From Halichondria panicea (lineage: Eukaryota; Porifera; Demospongiae; Suberitida; Halichondriidae), in contig NC_087381.1 of NCBI RefSeq assembly GCF_963675165.1, positions 1 through 64,000 on the forward strand: DNA of 64,000 bases, in the 5' to 3' direction. The notes beneath the pieces are model-generated. The model did not search any database. It was given only the letters and a program-made list of their open reading frames with translations, and had not been told where the DNA came from. Of the stretch, positions 12,701 to 26,492 are shown in pieces. A program made the translations under genes and the position numbers. Each line of letters starts with the position of its first letter. Within the stretch, counting starts at the first letter, position 1.

Positions 12701-13935
12701 CCGATCCAAACAGTGGCATACATTAATTTAGTGTAATAATTATACAGAATAACTTCTCCTGCATTGGTCCATCAGAGCCATCATCAGATCATTGCCACCA
12801 TGGGAGTCCTCTCTGTACAAACTTATAACACACTTCACACTTCATGTAATACACCACGCACCAATATTTCACATGCAAAACTATGGCATTGAAATGTGAA
12901 CAACTATACAACATTTCTCGAGGGCTCAAATAACCAACTTTCCCGCTACACGGTAGTAGAGGTCAATGCATAAGTGGAGTTAACTGGTACAACTAGTGTT
13001 CAAGTACTAATGCCTCTCGCCATGTTTTTGCTTTTGCTCAAAAGTATTAGTGTTATAGAAAGGTCAATAATTATGATTTCAAATTGACAAAATAGGTGTT
13101 AGCAATTGAATGAACATTAAACACAGTAACGAATAATACAAATTGAAAATAATGTAATTATACCTGGACCTCAACAAAGTGATTCTCTTACACGTGGTAT
13201 TGAGCGCGCATGCGCATTTCCAGAAATAGGGGTACGAGTGTGTCTGCAAGTTCAATAATGGCTACTAAAATAGCTAGCTTCTTTAGCAGCTCTTTCTAAC
13301 TCTTGTAGCCAACAAAAAGCTAGCGCTTAAGTGCAAGGCTAACTCATAAGTTGAATAGAAAGTTTGTGCGAACAGATGATACTATGAAAGATTCTGAAGA
13401 GACTGCAACAGCCTTCAATGTGAGTCAAACTAGCCATAACTCGAGAAAGAAGCTTTAGCACGAATCAAAATCCAAGAGAATGTGGCTAGAAGCCTATAGA
13501 AGCTCGTCGCATTGTAACCGTTTGAGCAGTTATAGCTGAAATACACACACACAGAGACAGACAGACAGACACACACACAGTCAGCTTTACCGTATCCCTC
13601 GTGCGGCTACGCCTCGAGGCATAACAATTTCTTAAGCCAAGAGTAGAAGAAATGTTTTAAACTGGCTAGTGATTCAAGGCAATTGCATCTGACCCAAAAC
13701 AGAGAAGATCATCTAAGTACCGTACAATAATTATTAGACTATACCTTGTGTGGCCGATTCCCTCTGTTTAGAGTAGCCTTTCCTGTCAGAAAATCACATA
13801 CACTGCCTGCAGATTGAGTGATGAAGAAAGGGGAGCTCAAGATGCTACTCTAAATTCACTTACTGATAATGCTACGAAATGTACAAGCAACAGAATATTC
13901 ATACATGATACAGTAACTGGCCCTTTGTCTCTCAG
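9776..13935. repeat. ~1.15-1.2 kb subtelomeric tandem array, three units
   Basis: Three head-to-tail units begin near 9776, 10960 and 12111; the conserved words 'cttagtagaacttgctgctc' and 'atcagagcagtggagcc' recur at about 1184 and 1154 bp spacing. The third unit carries an unrelated insertion (about 12987-13621) and then resumes. Short frames of 60-100 codons recur in each unit but none looks like a recognisable protein; several consist of T/H/C-rich low-complexity sequence on the minus strand. Confidence 0.85.
12987..13621. mobile_element. Candidate non-autonomous element inserted in array unit 3
   Basis: Aligning units 2 and 3 by eye, about 635 bp sits in unit 3 between 'actggtacaa' and 'caatttcttaagcc', where unit 2 has only 'taataaaata'. 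The right end reads, in reverse, 'tatgcctcgaggcgtag' followed by a GT/GTCT microsatellite; the left end contains the related 'aatgcctctcgcc' some 20 bases in. Only about 7 bases of the ends match as inverted repeats and no clean target duplication is seen, so the class is uncertain. No coding frame is present. Confidence 0.5.
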
Positions 13936-14682
13936 AGGTGGGTCCAGTGACTCCAGTCCATCCCCCAGCCTAACCCTACTCAGAGCCGATCATCTCCTCC
14001 AGCTGGAAGGCTAAGAATCATAACACCATCCATACATCCATAATAATACATCATTAAAATATGAAATACAGCAGATAATTCATAGTGATGCGCTTGGAGA
14101 TCTATATAATATTAAAGCATCACTGTGCATGGGACAATACATAATTATTATACTGACCCTTTCCTGTCGTATCTTGTAGTGCTCTTATATATACGTACGT
14201 CAGCAGCGATAAAAATTAAGAGTGGGGCGTCCCCCATAAAAGATGAAATGACAATAAAATTATGAGAGTGATTGAATGCTGAATCCTGTGCTGTGCAGCG
14301 TTGAGTAGTTATCTGTGAGTAAGACATGAGAGAACAATATAAGGACAGTATACACAGAGCTACTTTAACACAAGGCTGTCACTATATATATAATATCCAA
14401 CTATCTACCACCTTGCTAGATATAGCGCTCACCAAAAGGTTACCGAGGTGCAAAAGGAGACAGCAGGCAGGGTACACCTCGTCTTACCGAGGTGCAAGGA
14501 GACAGCAGGCAGGGTACACCTCGTCTTACCGAGGTGCAAGGAGACAGCAGGCAGGGTACACCTCGTCTTGCTCTCTCTCTGCAAATGACATGTGCTCTAT
14601 CATGACATGCGCACAACTAAGTAGTTACTGAGTTCGCCCACGACACGTGGTAATTTGTGGGCGGGGCTATTGAATCATCAAG
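13936..14682. other. Transition region and SRP72 upstream sequence
   Basis: Unique sequence follows the last array unit. A ~42-bp minisatellite of three units lies at about 14440-14570; each unit starts with CGAGGTG and ends with CACCTCG, so each can form a hairpin. Close to the SRP72 start are CACGTG (E-box, about 14645) and a GGGCGGGG box (about 14660), plausible promoter elements. No gene seen. Confidence 0.5.
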
Positions 14683-17070
14683 ATGGCTACAAAGGAACAG
14701 AACTTGTCCAAGCTCTTCACACAGCTACAGGTACGTTACACACTTATAATGTACAGTTTTTAAGAGCACTACATACACCCTCTCTTTAGGTGTGTGGAGA
14801 GGATGGTGAATATAGCAAGGGACTCAAATTGACGGAAACCATTCTCTCGCTAGCTCCCGAGGATTCTGATGCTCTCCACTTTAGAGTATCGTGTTTAATT
14901 CATCTCTCCAAGTTCAGTGATGCCTTGCAGCTCCTCCGGCAACTCAAGGATGTTGATTTTGAGAAGGCGTATTGTTTGTATCGACTGGATAGACTGACAG
15001 AGAGTCATGACCTCCTCCTCACTCTCCCCTCTAGTGTGTGTGTGAGGGATCTCAGAGCTCAGATACTCTACAAGCAAGGAGACTATTCTGAAGCAGCTGC
15101 ACTGTACAACACGTTGTGCCAGGAGGTGGGTGATGATTTCAGTAGTGATCGTGACTCTAATCGTCTAGCTGCCATGGTTACGGGTGGTGTACCCAATGGA
15201 GTGAGTCCTAACACAATGGAACAATACTTTAATTTGGCCTGTTGTTTGTTGGAGTGTGGTTGCTATGACGAAGCGTATGATAGCTTGCACAAGTGTGAGG
15301 GTGTGGGAAGGAGCTCTCTAGCAGAGGAGGGATGTTCTGAGGAGGAGATTACAGAAGAGCTGTGTGTAGTGAGTGTACAACAAGGTTACGCTCTGCAGAT
15401 GTTAGGGAGGTATAAAGAAGCTTTAGACCATTACAGCATTGTCCTCAAGACAAGACCTACTGACGTGTCTCAAACTGTGGTAGCCTCCAACAACATCATT
15501 GCCCTCAGACGTGATAAAGATGTGTTCGATTCTAAAAAGAAGATGAAAGTGTTAGTCGCTGAAGGATCTTCAAAACGACTCACTCAAAACCAAAAGTTGA
15601 GTATTCTTTACAATCGAGCTTTGTTTGCACTTGGAACTAACCAACTAGACGCTTGCCATGATCTGATTGGTCAACTCGAGTCCACATCTCCCGACAGCCC
15701 CTTAACCACACTAGCTAGAGCAGCACTGTGTGCAAGAAGGGGGCGTGGTCAAGAGGGTATTAATGTGTTGCGACAACACAAGTCCCCTGGTGTGAATGTC
15801 AGTCTCTCCTTGGCTCAGCTCTACTTGAATGATGGACAACCACACAGAGCTCTGGAAGTTATCACTGCAATGCCACAACTATCAAGGTATCCTAGGACTG
15901 ACTGTGTGTGTTTACTGTGTATTGTTGTTATAGGCATATTGGACTAGTGTCTGGAGCTGTGGGTCTAGCCTCATCTCTTGGACACACAGACACAGCTAAT
16001 GGGTTATTGGACAAAGCCTTGAGTGTCTGGAGAGAAGTAGGAGGACCCACTCTACACCAGCTCATGTTAGAAGCAGCTACCTACAAACTAACCCACTCTC
16101 TTCCGTCAGAAGCAGCCAAAGTACTGGAGGAGCTCCACTCATTGAAACCTCATGACATCAAGGTACACCATGTATGCACACTATACACACATACTCATCC
16201 ACACTGTCTCTTAAGGTGACTGCTCTTCTCATCTCTGCCTACTCTCGGTACAGTCCTAAACTAGCAGAGGATTTGAGTGCATCTCTAGGACCCTCAACCA
16301 TCACTACTCCAGTGGACGTGGACAATCTCGAGCACATGCCTAGTTTCAGACATTCAAGACGTGCGGTAGTCAAGGAAACCAACAACAACAGCAAAGCTCC
16401 TCTCATCAAGACACCACGCAAGAAGAAGCGCAAACCAAGACTCCCCACAACCTTTGACCCCAACTCCCCTATTGACAAGGAAAGATGGCTGCCATTGAGA
16501 GAGAGGTCATATTTCCGGAGAGGCAAGAAGAAAGGTTTCATAGGTTCAGGCCGTGGTTCACAAGGAGTCACTACTGCCAGTGCTTCACTAATGGCCGCCC
16601 TCGATGCTAACAAACCAAAGCCCTCCACTGATACAGGTGAGAAAGTTAGCTGTACCCTGATCTACAGTGTATTGTGTGTTGATAGCTAGTACTCTGACCT
16701 ATTGTGTGTTGATAGCCAGCCCATAATTGTGTACATAACAAAATGTTGATTTTAACCTGTACATGCATGTGGTTAGGGTCCACATGTATGCATGCATGTT
16801 AGGGTCCACATGTATGCATGCATGTATGCATGCATGTTAGGGTATACATGTATGCATGCATGTTAGGGTATACATGTATGCATGCATGTTAGGGTCCACA
16901 TGTATGCATGCATGTAGCACATGCATGATGTAGCACATGCATGTAGCTCCCATAATTATTACCACCATACATACATCATGTATGCAGGTGCTGAGTCAGC
17001 AAGTCCCAAAGTGAAACCAACTCCTATATCAATGAAAAAGAAGCCAAAGAAAAAGAAGTCCAAGTGGTGA
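14683..17070 (+). CDS. SRP72: Signal recognition particle subunit SRP72
   Basis: SRP72 heterodimerises with SRP68 and binds SRP RNA in the cytosolic particle that targets nascent secretory proteins to the ER. Five exons read in phase: 14683-14730, 14790-15886, 15934-16162, 16216-16636, 16988-17070, giving 625 aa (animal orthologues are about 670). The first two thirds is helical TPR-like repeats. The C-terminal basic region (PRKKKRKPRLPTTFDPN, then DKERWLPLRERSYFRRGKKK) is the diagnostic SRP72 RNA-binding domain, and the tail is a lysine cluster ending SKW. Intron 4 (351 bp) is filled with 'catgcatgttagggt'-type repeats. The 3' end is 81 bp from the convergent Rab gene. The ATG has an upstream GC box and fits the N-terminus. 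Confidence 0.95.
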
Positions 17071-17151
17071 CTAAAAACTTATAGTGAAGTAATGACAATT
17101 AATTAGTGAATCAGTGAACAGTCAATCAATATAATTATTATGGTTCTAATA

Positions 17152-18848
17152 TTAACAACAAGCATTATTTTTGTTTGTTTGTGACGATGGTTGTTCTTTG
17201 TCTATCACAATTGGATCTGTATTAACCTTTGACCTCTGGGGGCTCTCCTGAAGATTAAGAACAGTAGTAAAAACATGGATTTATAATGAGTTTATACCTG
17301 AGTGGCTGCCTTGTCCTTGAACTGTTTGATTGCCTCTGCAAGTACAGTGAACACCTATATAGCACATAAGGGGAATCATAGCATACAATGCTGGGGAGCA
17401 CACACTAGAGCTGTATGTACACACACACACACACGCACACACACGCCCACACACATACCTGGCTGCAGTTGGTTCCTGTCTTAGCACTGACTTCCATGAA
17501 ATTGGCTTCATAGTTCTCTGCAAGCTGCAGAGGTTCACACAGTGGCGGTAAACATAGTGAGGGCTGGGGCTCACCTTGCTTCCCTCCTCTGTGGAGACAC
17601 TGCGCTGGTCCTCAAGGTCGCACTTGTGCCCAACTATCACCACCTACACACACAACACATAACTATAGTGTGCATGGGGGTACCTGTATCACAGCTACAG
17701 TGTGCATGGGGGTACCTGTATCATAGCTACAGTGTGCATGGGAGTACCTGTATCATAGCTACAGTGTGCATGGGGGTACCTGTATCATAGCTACAGTGTG
17801 CATGGGAGTACCTGTATCATAGCTACAGTGTGCATGGGGGTACCTGTATCATAGCTACAGTGTGCATGGGGGTACCTGTATCATAGCTACAGTGTGCATG
17901 GGGGTACCTGTATCACAGCTACAGTGTGCATGGGGGTACCTGTATCACAGCTACAGTGTGCATGGGGGGTACCTGTATCACAGCTACAGTGTGCATGGGG
18001 GTACCTGTATCAGAGCTACAGTGTGCATGGGGGTACCTGTATCATAGCTACAGTGTGCATGGGGGTACCTGTATCACAGCTACAGTGTGCATGGGGGTAC
18101 CTGTATCACAGCTACAGTGTGCATGGGGGTACCTGTATCACAGCTACAGTGTGCATGGGGGTACCTGTATCACAGCTACAGTGTGCATGGGGGTGCCTGT
18201 ATCACAGCTACAGTGTGCATGGGGGTACCTGTATTATAGCTACAGTGTGCATGGGGGTACCTGTATTCCAACAGCGTGAGTCTGTACACTATCCATCCAG
18301 TCCTGCACATTGAGGTATGTGTCACGCTTAGAGATATCGTAGAGTAGCAGGGCACCCTGTGTGTGTGTGTGAGGGGAGTGGGCGATAGTGTGGGGTGTGT
18401 GTGGTACGTGCTCACGTCTGCTCCTCTGAAGTAAGCGTGTGTGAGTGTTCTAAACCTCTCCTGACCTGCAGTGTCCCTGCAAGGCAGCTCGTTAGTGTGT
18501 GGGTGTGTGGGTGTGTGGGCGTACCATATCTGCAGCTTGATGCTCTCTCCCTCCACACTCATCACTTTGTTCTTGTGGTCAATTCCTGTACACAGAAAAT
18601 AATTGCAGTTTCAGAATGGTAACACACAATTGAAACACCACACCAGCATACATACAACCATGCAAGTGACATCAGTACTGACCAACAGTGGAGACCAGTG
18701 ATGAATGGAAAGAGCCATCATTGAATCTATTCAGTAGTGCCGTCTTGCCGACACTTGTGTCTCCAATAACCAGCACTTTATAGGTAGCGCTGTACTCTGG
18801 TGTACCCTCTGGCACTACTGACACGCGCACCTCGTGTGTAGCTGCCAT
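17152..18848 (-). CDS. Rab family small GTPase, Rab26/37/3-like
   Basis: A membrane-trafficking GTPase of 223 aa in eight exons (18683-18848, 18525-18585, 18416-18476, 18261-18356, 17575-17643, 17459-17524, 17298-17354, 17152-17247), all phases consistent. P-loop GDTSVGKT, switch [18 protein letters not shown]-equivalent EVSAKTG and a C-terminal NNACC double cysteine for geranylgeranylation are present. The base-specificity motif reads GHKCD rather than the usual NKxD, as also found in the Rab39 group. Overall the [11 protein letters not shown] and [10 protein letters not shown] segments look most like Rab26/Rab37/Rab3, so the exact subfamily is unsettled. Intron 4 holds a 32-bp minisatellite. 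It is divergent from the ADAM10 gene with 248 bp between start codons. Confidence 0.9.
17660..18260. repeat. 32-bp minisatellite inside Rab intron
   Basis: About 18 tandem copies of a 32-bp unit (core 'catgggggtacctgtatcac') fill the 617-bp intron between exons 4 and 5 of the minus-strand Rab gene. The first copy begins at the exon 4 donor: the minus-strand splice junction CAG|GTACCCCCATG is itself part of the unit, so a donor-like CAG-less GGTACC recurs in every copy. Apparent reading frames here are repeat artefacts. Confidence 0.9.
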
Positions 18849-19096
18849 TACAAAGCCTGGCTGCTTTAATAGATAGCTAGATTAATAGATAGCTAGCTAG
18901 CTATAGCTAGCTACAGCGCAGCTAGTAACAGCTAGCTAGATCAAGTGGAGAAGCTGCTTGCAGTAAGGAAGAGGGAGGGGCTGGCAAAGAGTAAGGAAGG
19001 GGGAGGGGCTGGCAAACCATAACATTGCAAGCAAGGCGCTAGGCGAGAAAGCCATCGAGGGTAAAGACAGAGCTAGCTAGAGATCTATAGCTAGTC

Positions 19097-22730
<3,634 letters not shown>

Positions 22731-22875
22731 CAATCATAATGTGAATGTGATCACACTTTTAAACACTTTTTATATGTAATAATGAAGTCATGATGTACAA
22801 CAATGAACGTGAAATATGCTGATTCAAGTGATTTTGTTGATTTGTTATTTATTGCTAAACTGTCTGTTGATCCTT

Positions 22876-23707
22876 TCATGATATTGTTTGTACACTGGGT
22901 AGCAAGAAGTCCCTCGGATAATGGTTGTTAGGATGGCTAGGGTTGTAATGGAAGCTCTGCTTGGCCCACTCTTGTGCCAGTAGACAGTGTCCAGGGGGAG
23001 GAGACTTTGGGGGTCTGCTGTTCTTGAAACGAGAGTTAAGAACTTTGGCTTTGTGGAGCATTTCTCTGAACACCTTACGCCCTGAGGGCACTGCTTTGTG
23101 TGGCTTCTTTATGGTGGTCTTGAGCTTCTTGCTAGGTCTGCATAGTGAGGGGGTCTCAATGGTATCTATAATGAGCTGTACAGAGGTCTCTGAGACTCGA
23201 CCAGAGCAGGGTAGGGGGAGGGGAGTAGAGGTAGCACCCCCTCCAACAACACGGCAAGGGAGGGGAGTAGAGGTAGCACCCTCTCCAACAACGTGGCAAG
23301 GGAGGGGAGTAGAGGTAGCACCCCCTCCAACAACAACATGCTCACAGTGAGGCAAGATGGGGCTCTGTGTACAAGGGAAGCAAGTCAAGGGTGGTACTAC
23401 ACACACACACTAACACTCTCACCGCATCAATATGGTGGAAGTACTGCTCCAGGAGTAGTGAAGTAGAGGGTGTTTGTGTTTGGACCCTGCGGCCAACCTC
23501 ACAGCAGTACTCCTGAAAGCAATGCAATAATTATATAGCTGTGCATAAGACACGCAAAAGCAGTACATTACTGTCCTCCGTGTCTGTGAGCCCTCTCAGC
23601 TCTGAGGAGAGACTAGCAGTCAGTTGTTGTAATCTCTTGTTTCCCTGCATCACTGCACTAGAGCTCCACCTGTCTCTGCACATGCGCAAGAGCCTCGATC
23701 TATACAT
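22876..23707 (-). CDS. Unrecognised protein, about 239 aa
   Basis: Three exons are proposed: 23567-23707, 23423-23512, 22876-23364. The N-terminal third is Ser/Arg-rich with a helical LQQLTASLSSELRGL segment; the middle (EYCCEVGRRVQTQTP then LLLEQYFHHIDA) looks like a folded motif; then three Gly/Pro-rich tandem repeats of about 17 residues (VVGGGATSTPLPC) encoded by a 51-bp minisatellite; and a basic tail with KSPPPGH and a C-terminal NNHYPRDFLLPS motif. I do not recognise the family. The exon 1 donor (AAT|GTACTG) is weak, and the start is uncertain: MYRSRL at 23707 is the first in-frame ATG, although an open frame continues upstream to 23773. It is divergent from the Rab gene at 23848 and convergent with ADAM10. 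Confidence 0.55.
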
Positions 23708-23847
23708 GCGGCCTCTAATCGACGATGATGAACTCTCCCCTACTGGCAGCTTGCATGCTGACTCAGCTATCACATGCTTTAGATATTAGGTGGGTGTGTC
23801 CTTACCTAGCTAGCTAGCTAGTATGTGTATGTCTTCTCGCTACTAAG

Positions 23848-25065
23848 ATGTCTCTGTTAAGTCCTCAGTCTGCAGACAACTCTCTAGAGGCCAAGGTGGT
23901 GGTCCTCGGCTCTCAAGGTGAGTCATGCACGGACCGTGCTAGGTAGCTCACACACTCAGTCAGTACTGTCTCTATTGTTGTGTAGGTGTAGGCAAGACAT
24001 GTCTTGTGTTGAGACATGTGAGCAACACATTCTCTCAGAGCGTGAGTCCCACCATTGGAGCAAGCTTCTTCAACTTCTCCATGTATGTCCCCCTCCCACA
24101 CACACACACACACACACCCACTCTCCTTCCACACCACACACACAGGACAGTGAACGGCTATCGTATCAAGCTACAGCTCTGGGACACTGCTGGGCAAGAG
24201 AGGTGACTACACTCACTAAGTAGATATTAACTAATGGATGTTATTATTGTGACAGGTTTCGCTCCATGGCTCCGATGTACTATCGCCGTGCCAACGCGGC
24301 TCTCATAGTGTATGACATCACTCAAAAGAGAACATTTGATGAAGCCAAGGAATGGGTCAGAGGTAAGCACCTAACCCGCCCCTCCGCTAGTATCACATGA
24401 CCTCTCTCCCTGTGTGTGTGTGTAGAGCTGGAAAGCAAGGTGGACTCAAATCTTGGTAAGCGTATAGAGCTAGCCCCCCTCCAACTTTTTCTTTTTTTTA
24501 ATAGCCCCCCGCTTCAGCAGAGTATTTACATTTTTCCAGATCAGTAGTAAACACTGCATGTACCTGTACAGTACTAGATGCACTGCACGTGTGTGTGTGG
24601 TGTTAGCCCCTCCCCCTCCAGCACTGCACGTGTGTGTGTGTGTGTGTGTGTGGTGTGTAGTGTTAGCCCCTCCCCCTCCAGCACTGTGTGTAGTGGGGAA
24701 CAAGTGTGACCTGGCTGGTGAGAGAGAGGTGTCTAGAGAACAAGGACTGGACTTTGCTCATCAGATAGGAGCCATGTTCACTGAGACCTCTGCTGCACAT
24801 AACAGTGGTGAGGACTCCCCCCTCACTCACTCACTCACGCATTGTATTGTACTTAGGTGTGAAGGAGGCTTTCCTGAAAGTGGCGCAAGGTGTGATAACG
24901 CTGCATCAGCATAACCAACTACATAGAGATGCTGTTGACAGCTTCACTCAAGGAACGGTCAGCAGAACATTCAATGCAGTGCCTCAAGAACCAACAGACA
25001 ATGTTCATGTCCATAGCAACCCCACACCCACTAATGGCGGACTCTTGTCTAGATGTTGTTCATAG
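23848..25065 (+). CDS. Rab family small GTPase, Rab5/22-like
   Basis: A 231-aa vesicle-trafficking GTPase in seven exons: 23848-23917, 23986-24082, 24146-24202, 24256-24362, 24426-24455, 24682-24807, 24857-25065. P-loop GSQGVGKTC, effector segment SPTIGASFF, switch [25 protein letters not shown] and ETSA motifs are all intact. The APMYYR switch and SPTIGASF effector point to the Rab5/Rab22/Rab31 branch. The C-terminus SRCCS supplies prenylatable cysteines. For exon 6 I chose the acceptor at 24681 because it restores the expected ALCVV hydrophobic strand before GNKCD; the downstream tag would delete it. It is divergent from the unknown gene at 23707 and 98 bp from the convergent GORAB stop. 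Confidence 0.9.
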
Positions 25066-25163
25066 TCACCATTTTATTACCATTATTATTATGTGTGTTT
25101 GTGTGTCAGATATAATAATAATTTATTGTCAGAATTGAGATTGAGAAATAAAATATACAATTA

Positions 25164-26268
25164 TTAAGATTGTTGGTGAATGTCTAATTGGGTCATGAGG
25201 CTGGACAGTTTGCCAGCTTTTCTTTGTTCGTTCTCTTGAATGACGGTACACAAATGCTGAGACAGCAAATCCTTCTTCTCTTGGCAAGTGGCTAGGGCTA
25301 GTTTGGCAGACACATATTCTGTTTCAGCTTGTTCAAACCTTAGCCTGCATGAGGGAATGACAGACGCTAATAACACCATTATAATTATTATCACCATTAG
25401 ATAGGCCTTTCAAAAGATTTAGCTCAAGCTACAGGCTCTCAACGGCTGAAAAATGCATAACGCCTTTGCTTTTGCTAAAATTGCTGGATTTCGTACTATT
25501 AAAACACAGAACTTGAGAGCTACTGCACGTTGTAAAAAACGGCTGAGCTAGCTATTGCTTTTGTTGAAATTGATAGATTTTGACCGCATACAGAACTTAT
25601 TTAAATACACAACGACAGCCCTCACTGATCTACAAGGCTCACTTGGCAAGTGTGTAGTCTTTGGATGCTGTCTCTATCTTATCCCTGAGAATGGCCACAT
25701 CTTTGGTGACCAGTTGATCCAATCTCTCCAGCTCACTCTTGACTCCCGCTAGTTTACTAGACTCTGCCTGACTTTGCTGGTACCTGCGCGGTGTTTGTGT
25801 GTGTGTGTGAGGGGGCGTGTGGTGTGTGTGCTTGTGAGGGTGTGTACTTGTGAGGATGTGTGTGTGTGTGTGTGTGTGTACTTGTAAGAGGTTGTGGCGT
25901 ACCTCTTGACAAGGGCATCCTCAAGGACCTTCTTCTTCTTTTTATTTGCTTCCTCCATTTCTTGTCGACGTCTCAGTTGTTGTTCAAACAACTCTCCTGG
26001 CTCCGGAAGATTTACCAACTCGTCCTTTGGTGCCTCCTCATTCTTCTGAGGCAGTTTCTTTGCTTCTGATAGACTGTATTCACATGCAAGGCCATTAAAT
26101 GGCCGTCTCATGGGATGCTGATACATACCTGTGTTGTACACCTCTAACAGACTCTTGTTCGGATCCTGGACCACTTGAGGGGCTAGAGGAGGTATTTGTC
26201 TTTAGTCCCTGTAATTCTCTATCGCTAAAGCCACTCCAAGTTCCCACATCAAGCCTTCGTATTTCCAT
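25164..26268 (-). CDS. GORAB: GORAB (SCYL1-binding, Rab6-interacting golgin) homologue
   Basis: GORAB is a trans-Golgi coiled-coil protein that scaffolds SCYL1 in COPI traffic. Four in-phase exons, 26129-26268, 25903-26073, 25643-25783 and 25164-25344, encode 210 aa. The N-terminal WSGFSDRELQGLK matches the family's WAGFSEEELRRLK-type motif; a long central helix (FEQQLRRRQEMEEANKKKKK) leads into the conserved core with DVAILRDKIETASKDY and AETEYVSAKLALA, then LSQHLCTVIQENEQRKAGKL. The protein stops just after this core, so the acidic C-terminal extension of the vertebrate protein (about 370-390 aa) is absent. Its ATG is separated by only 5 bp from a plus-strand ATG of the WAVE transcription unit. 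Confidence 0.88.
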
Positions 26269-26273
26269 CACTA

Positions 26274-26433
26274 ATGGCGAAGGCAAAGCTAAGAGTAAGA
26301 ACGGTAAAGATCATCAATGCTGATAAACTGGTAAAGGTCCTTCAATGTTCCTTGTTTGGACACCACGCCCTGTCATCTTTCATTAATGTCAACAAACCAA
26401 GTAGCTACGCTATCAAGACCTGTACACCCGCTG
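26274..26433 (+). CDS. Possible WAVE N-terminal extension exon
   Basis: Starting at ATG 26274 a fully open 160-bp exon ends at a good donor (CTG|GTGAGT) and joins the acceptor at 26487 in phase, reading ...KTCTPAD-I-MPLVKR. Known WAVE proteins begin at MPLVK, so this may be an alternative N-terminus, or a leader in the transcript. The 5-bp gap to the divergent GORAB ATG means this exon overlaps the GORAB promoter or 5' UTR. Confidence 0.35.
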
Positions 26434-26492
26434 GTGAGTTATAGTCACATGGTGGTGGTTGGTGTGTTACTCTCCCCTCCCCTACAGACATC

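Noticed and set aside
16780-16920. Interstitial telomere from 'gttagggt' words in SRP72 intron 4
   Set aside because: The TTAGGG words are part of a longer 'catgcatgttagggt(cc/at)acatgtatg' unit, not a hexamer array.
17542-18313. Repetitive Cys/Tyr/Val-rich ORFs on the plus strand
   Set aside because: Product of the 32-bp intronic minisatellite (not a multiple of 3, so all frames are open); antisense to the Rab gene.
26095-26286. GORAB start farther upstream at 26286
   Set aside because: That frame begins with TTG; the first ATG in frame is 26268, which gives the family's N-terminal motif.
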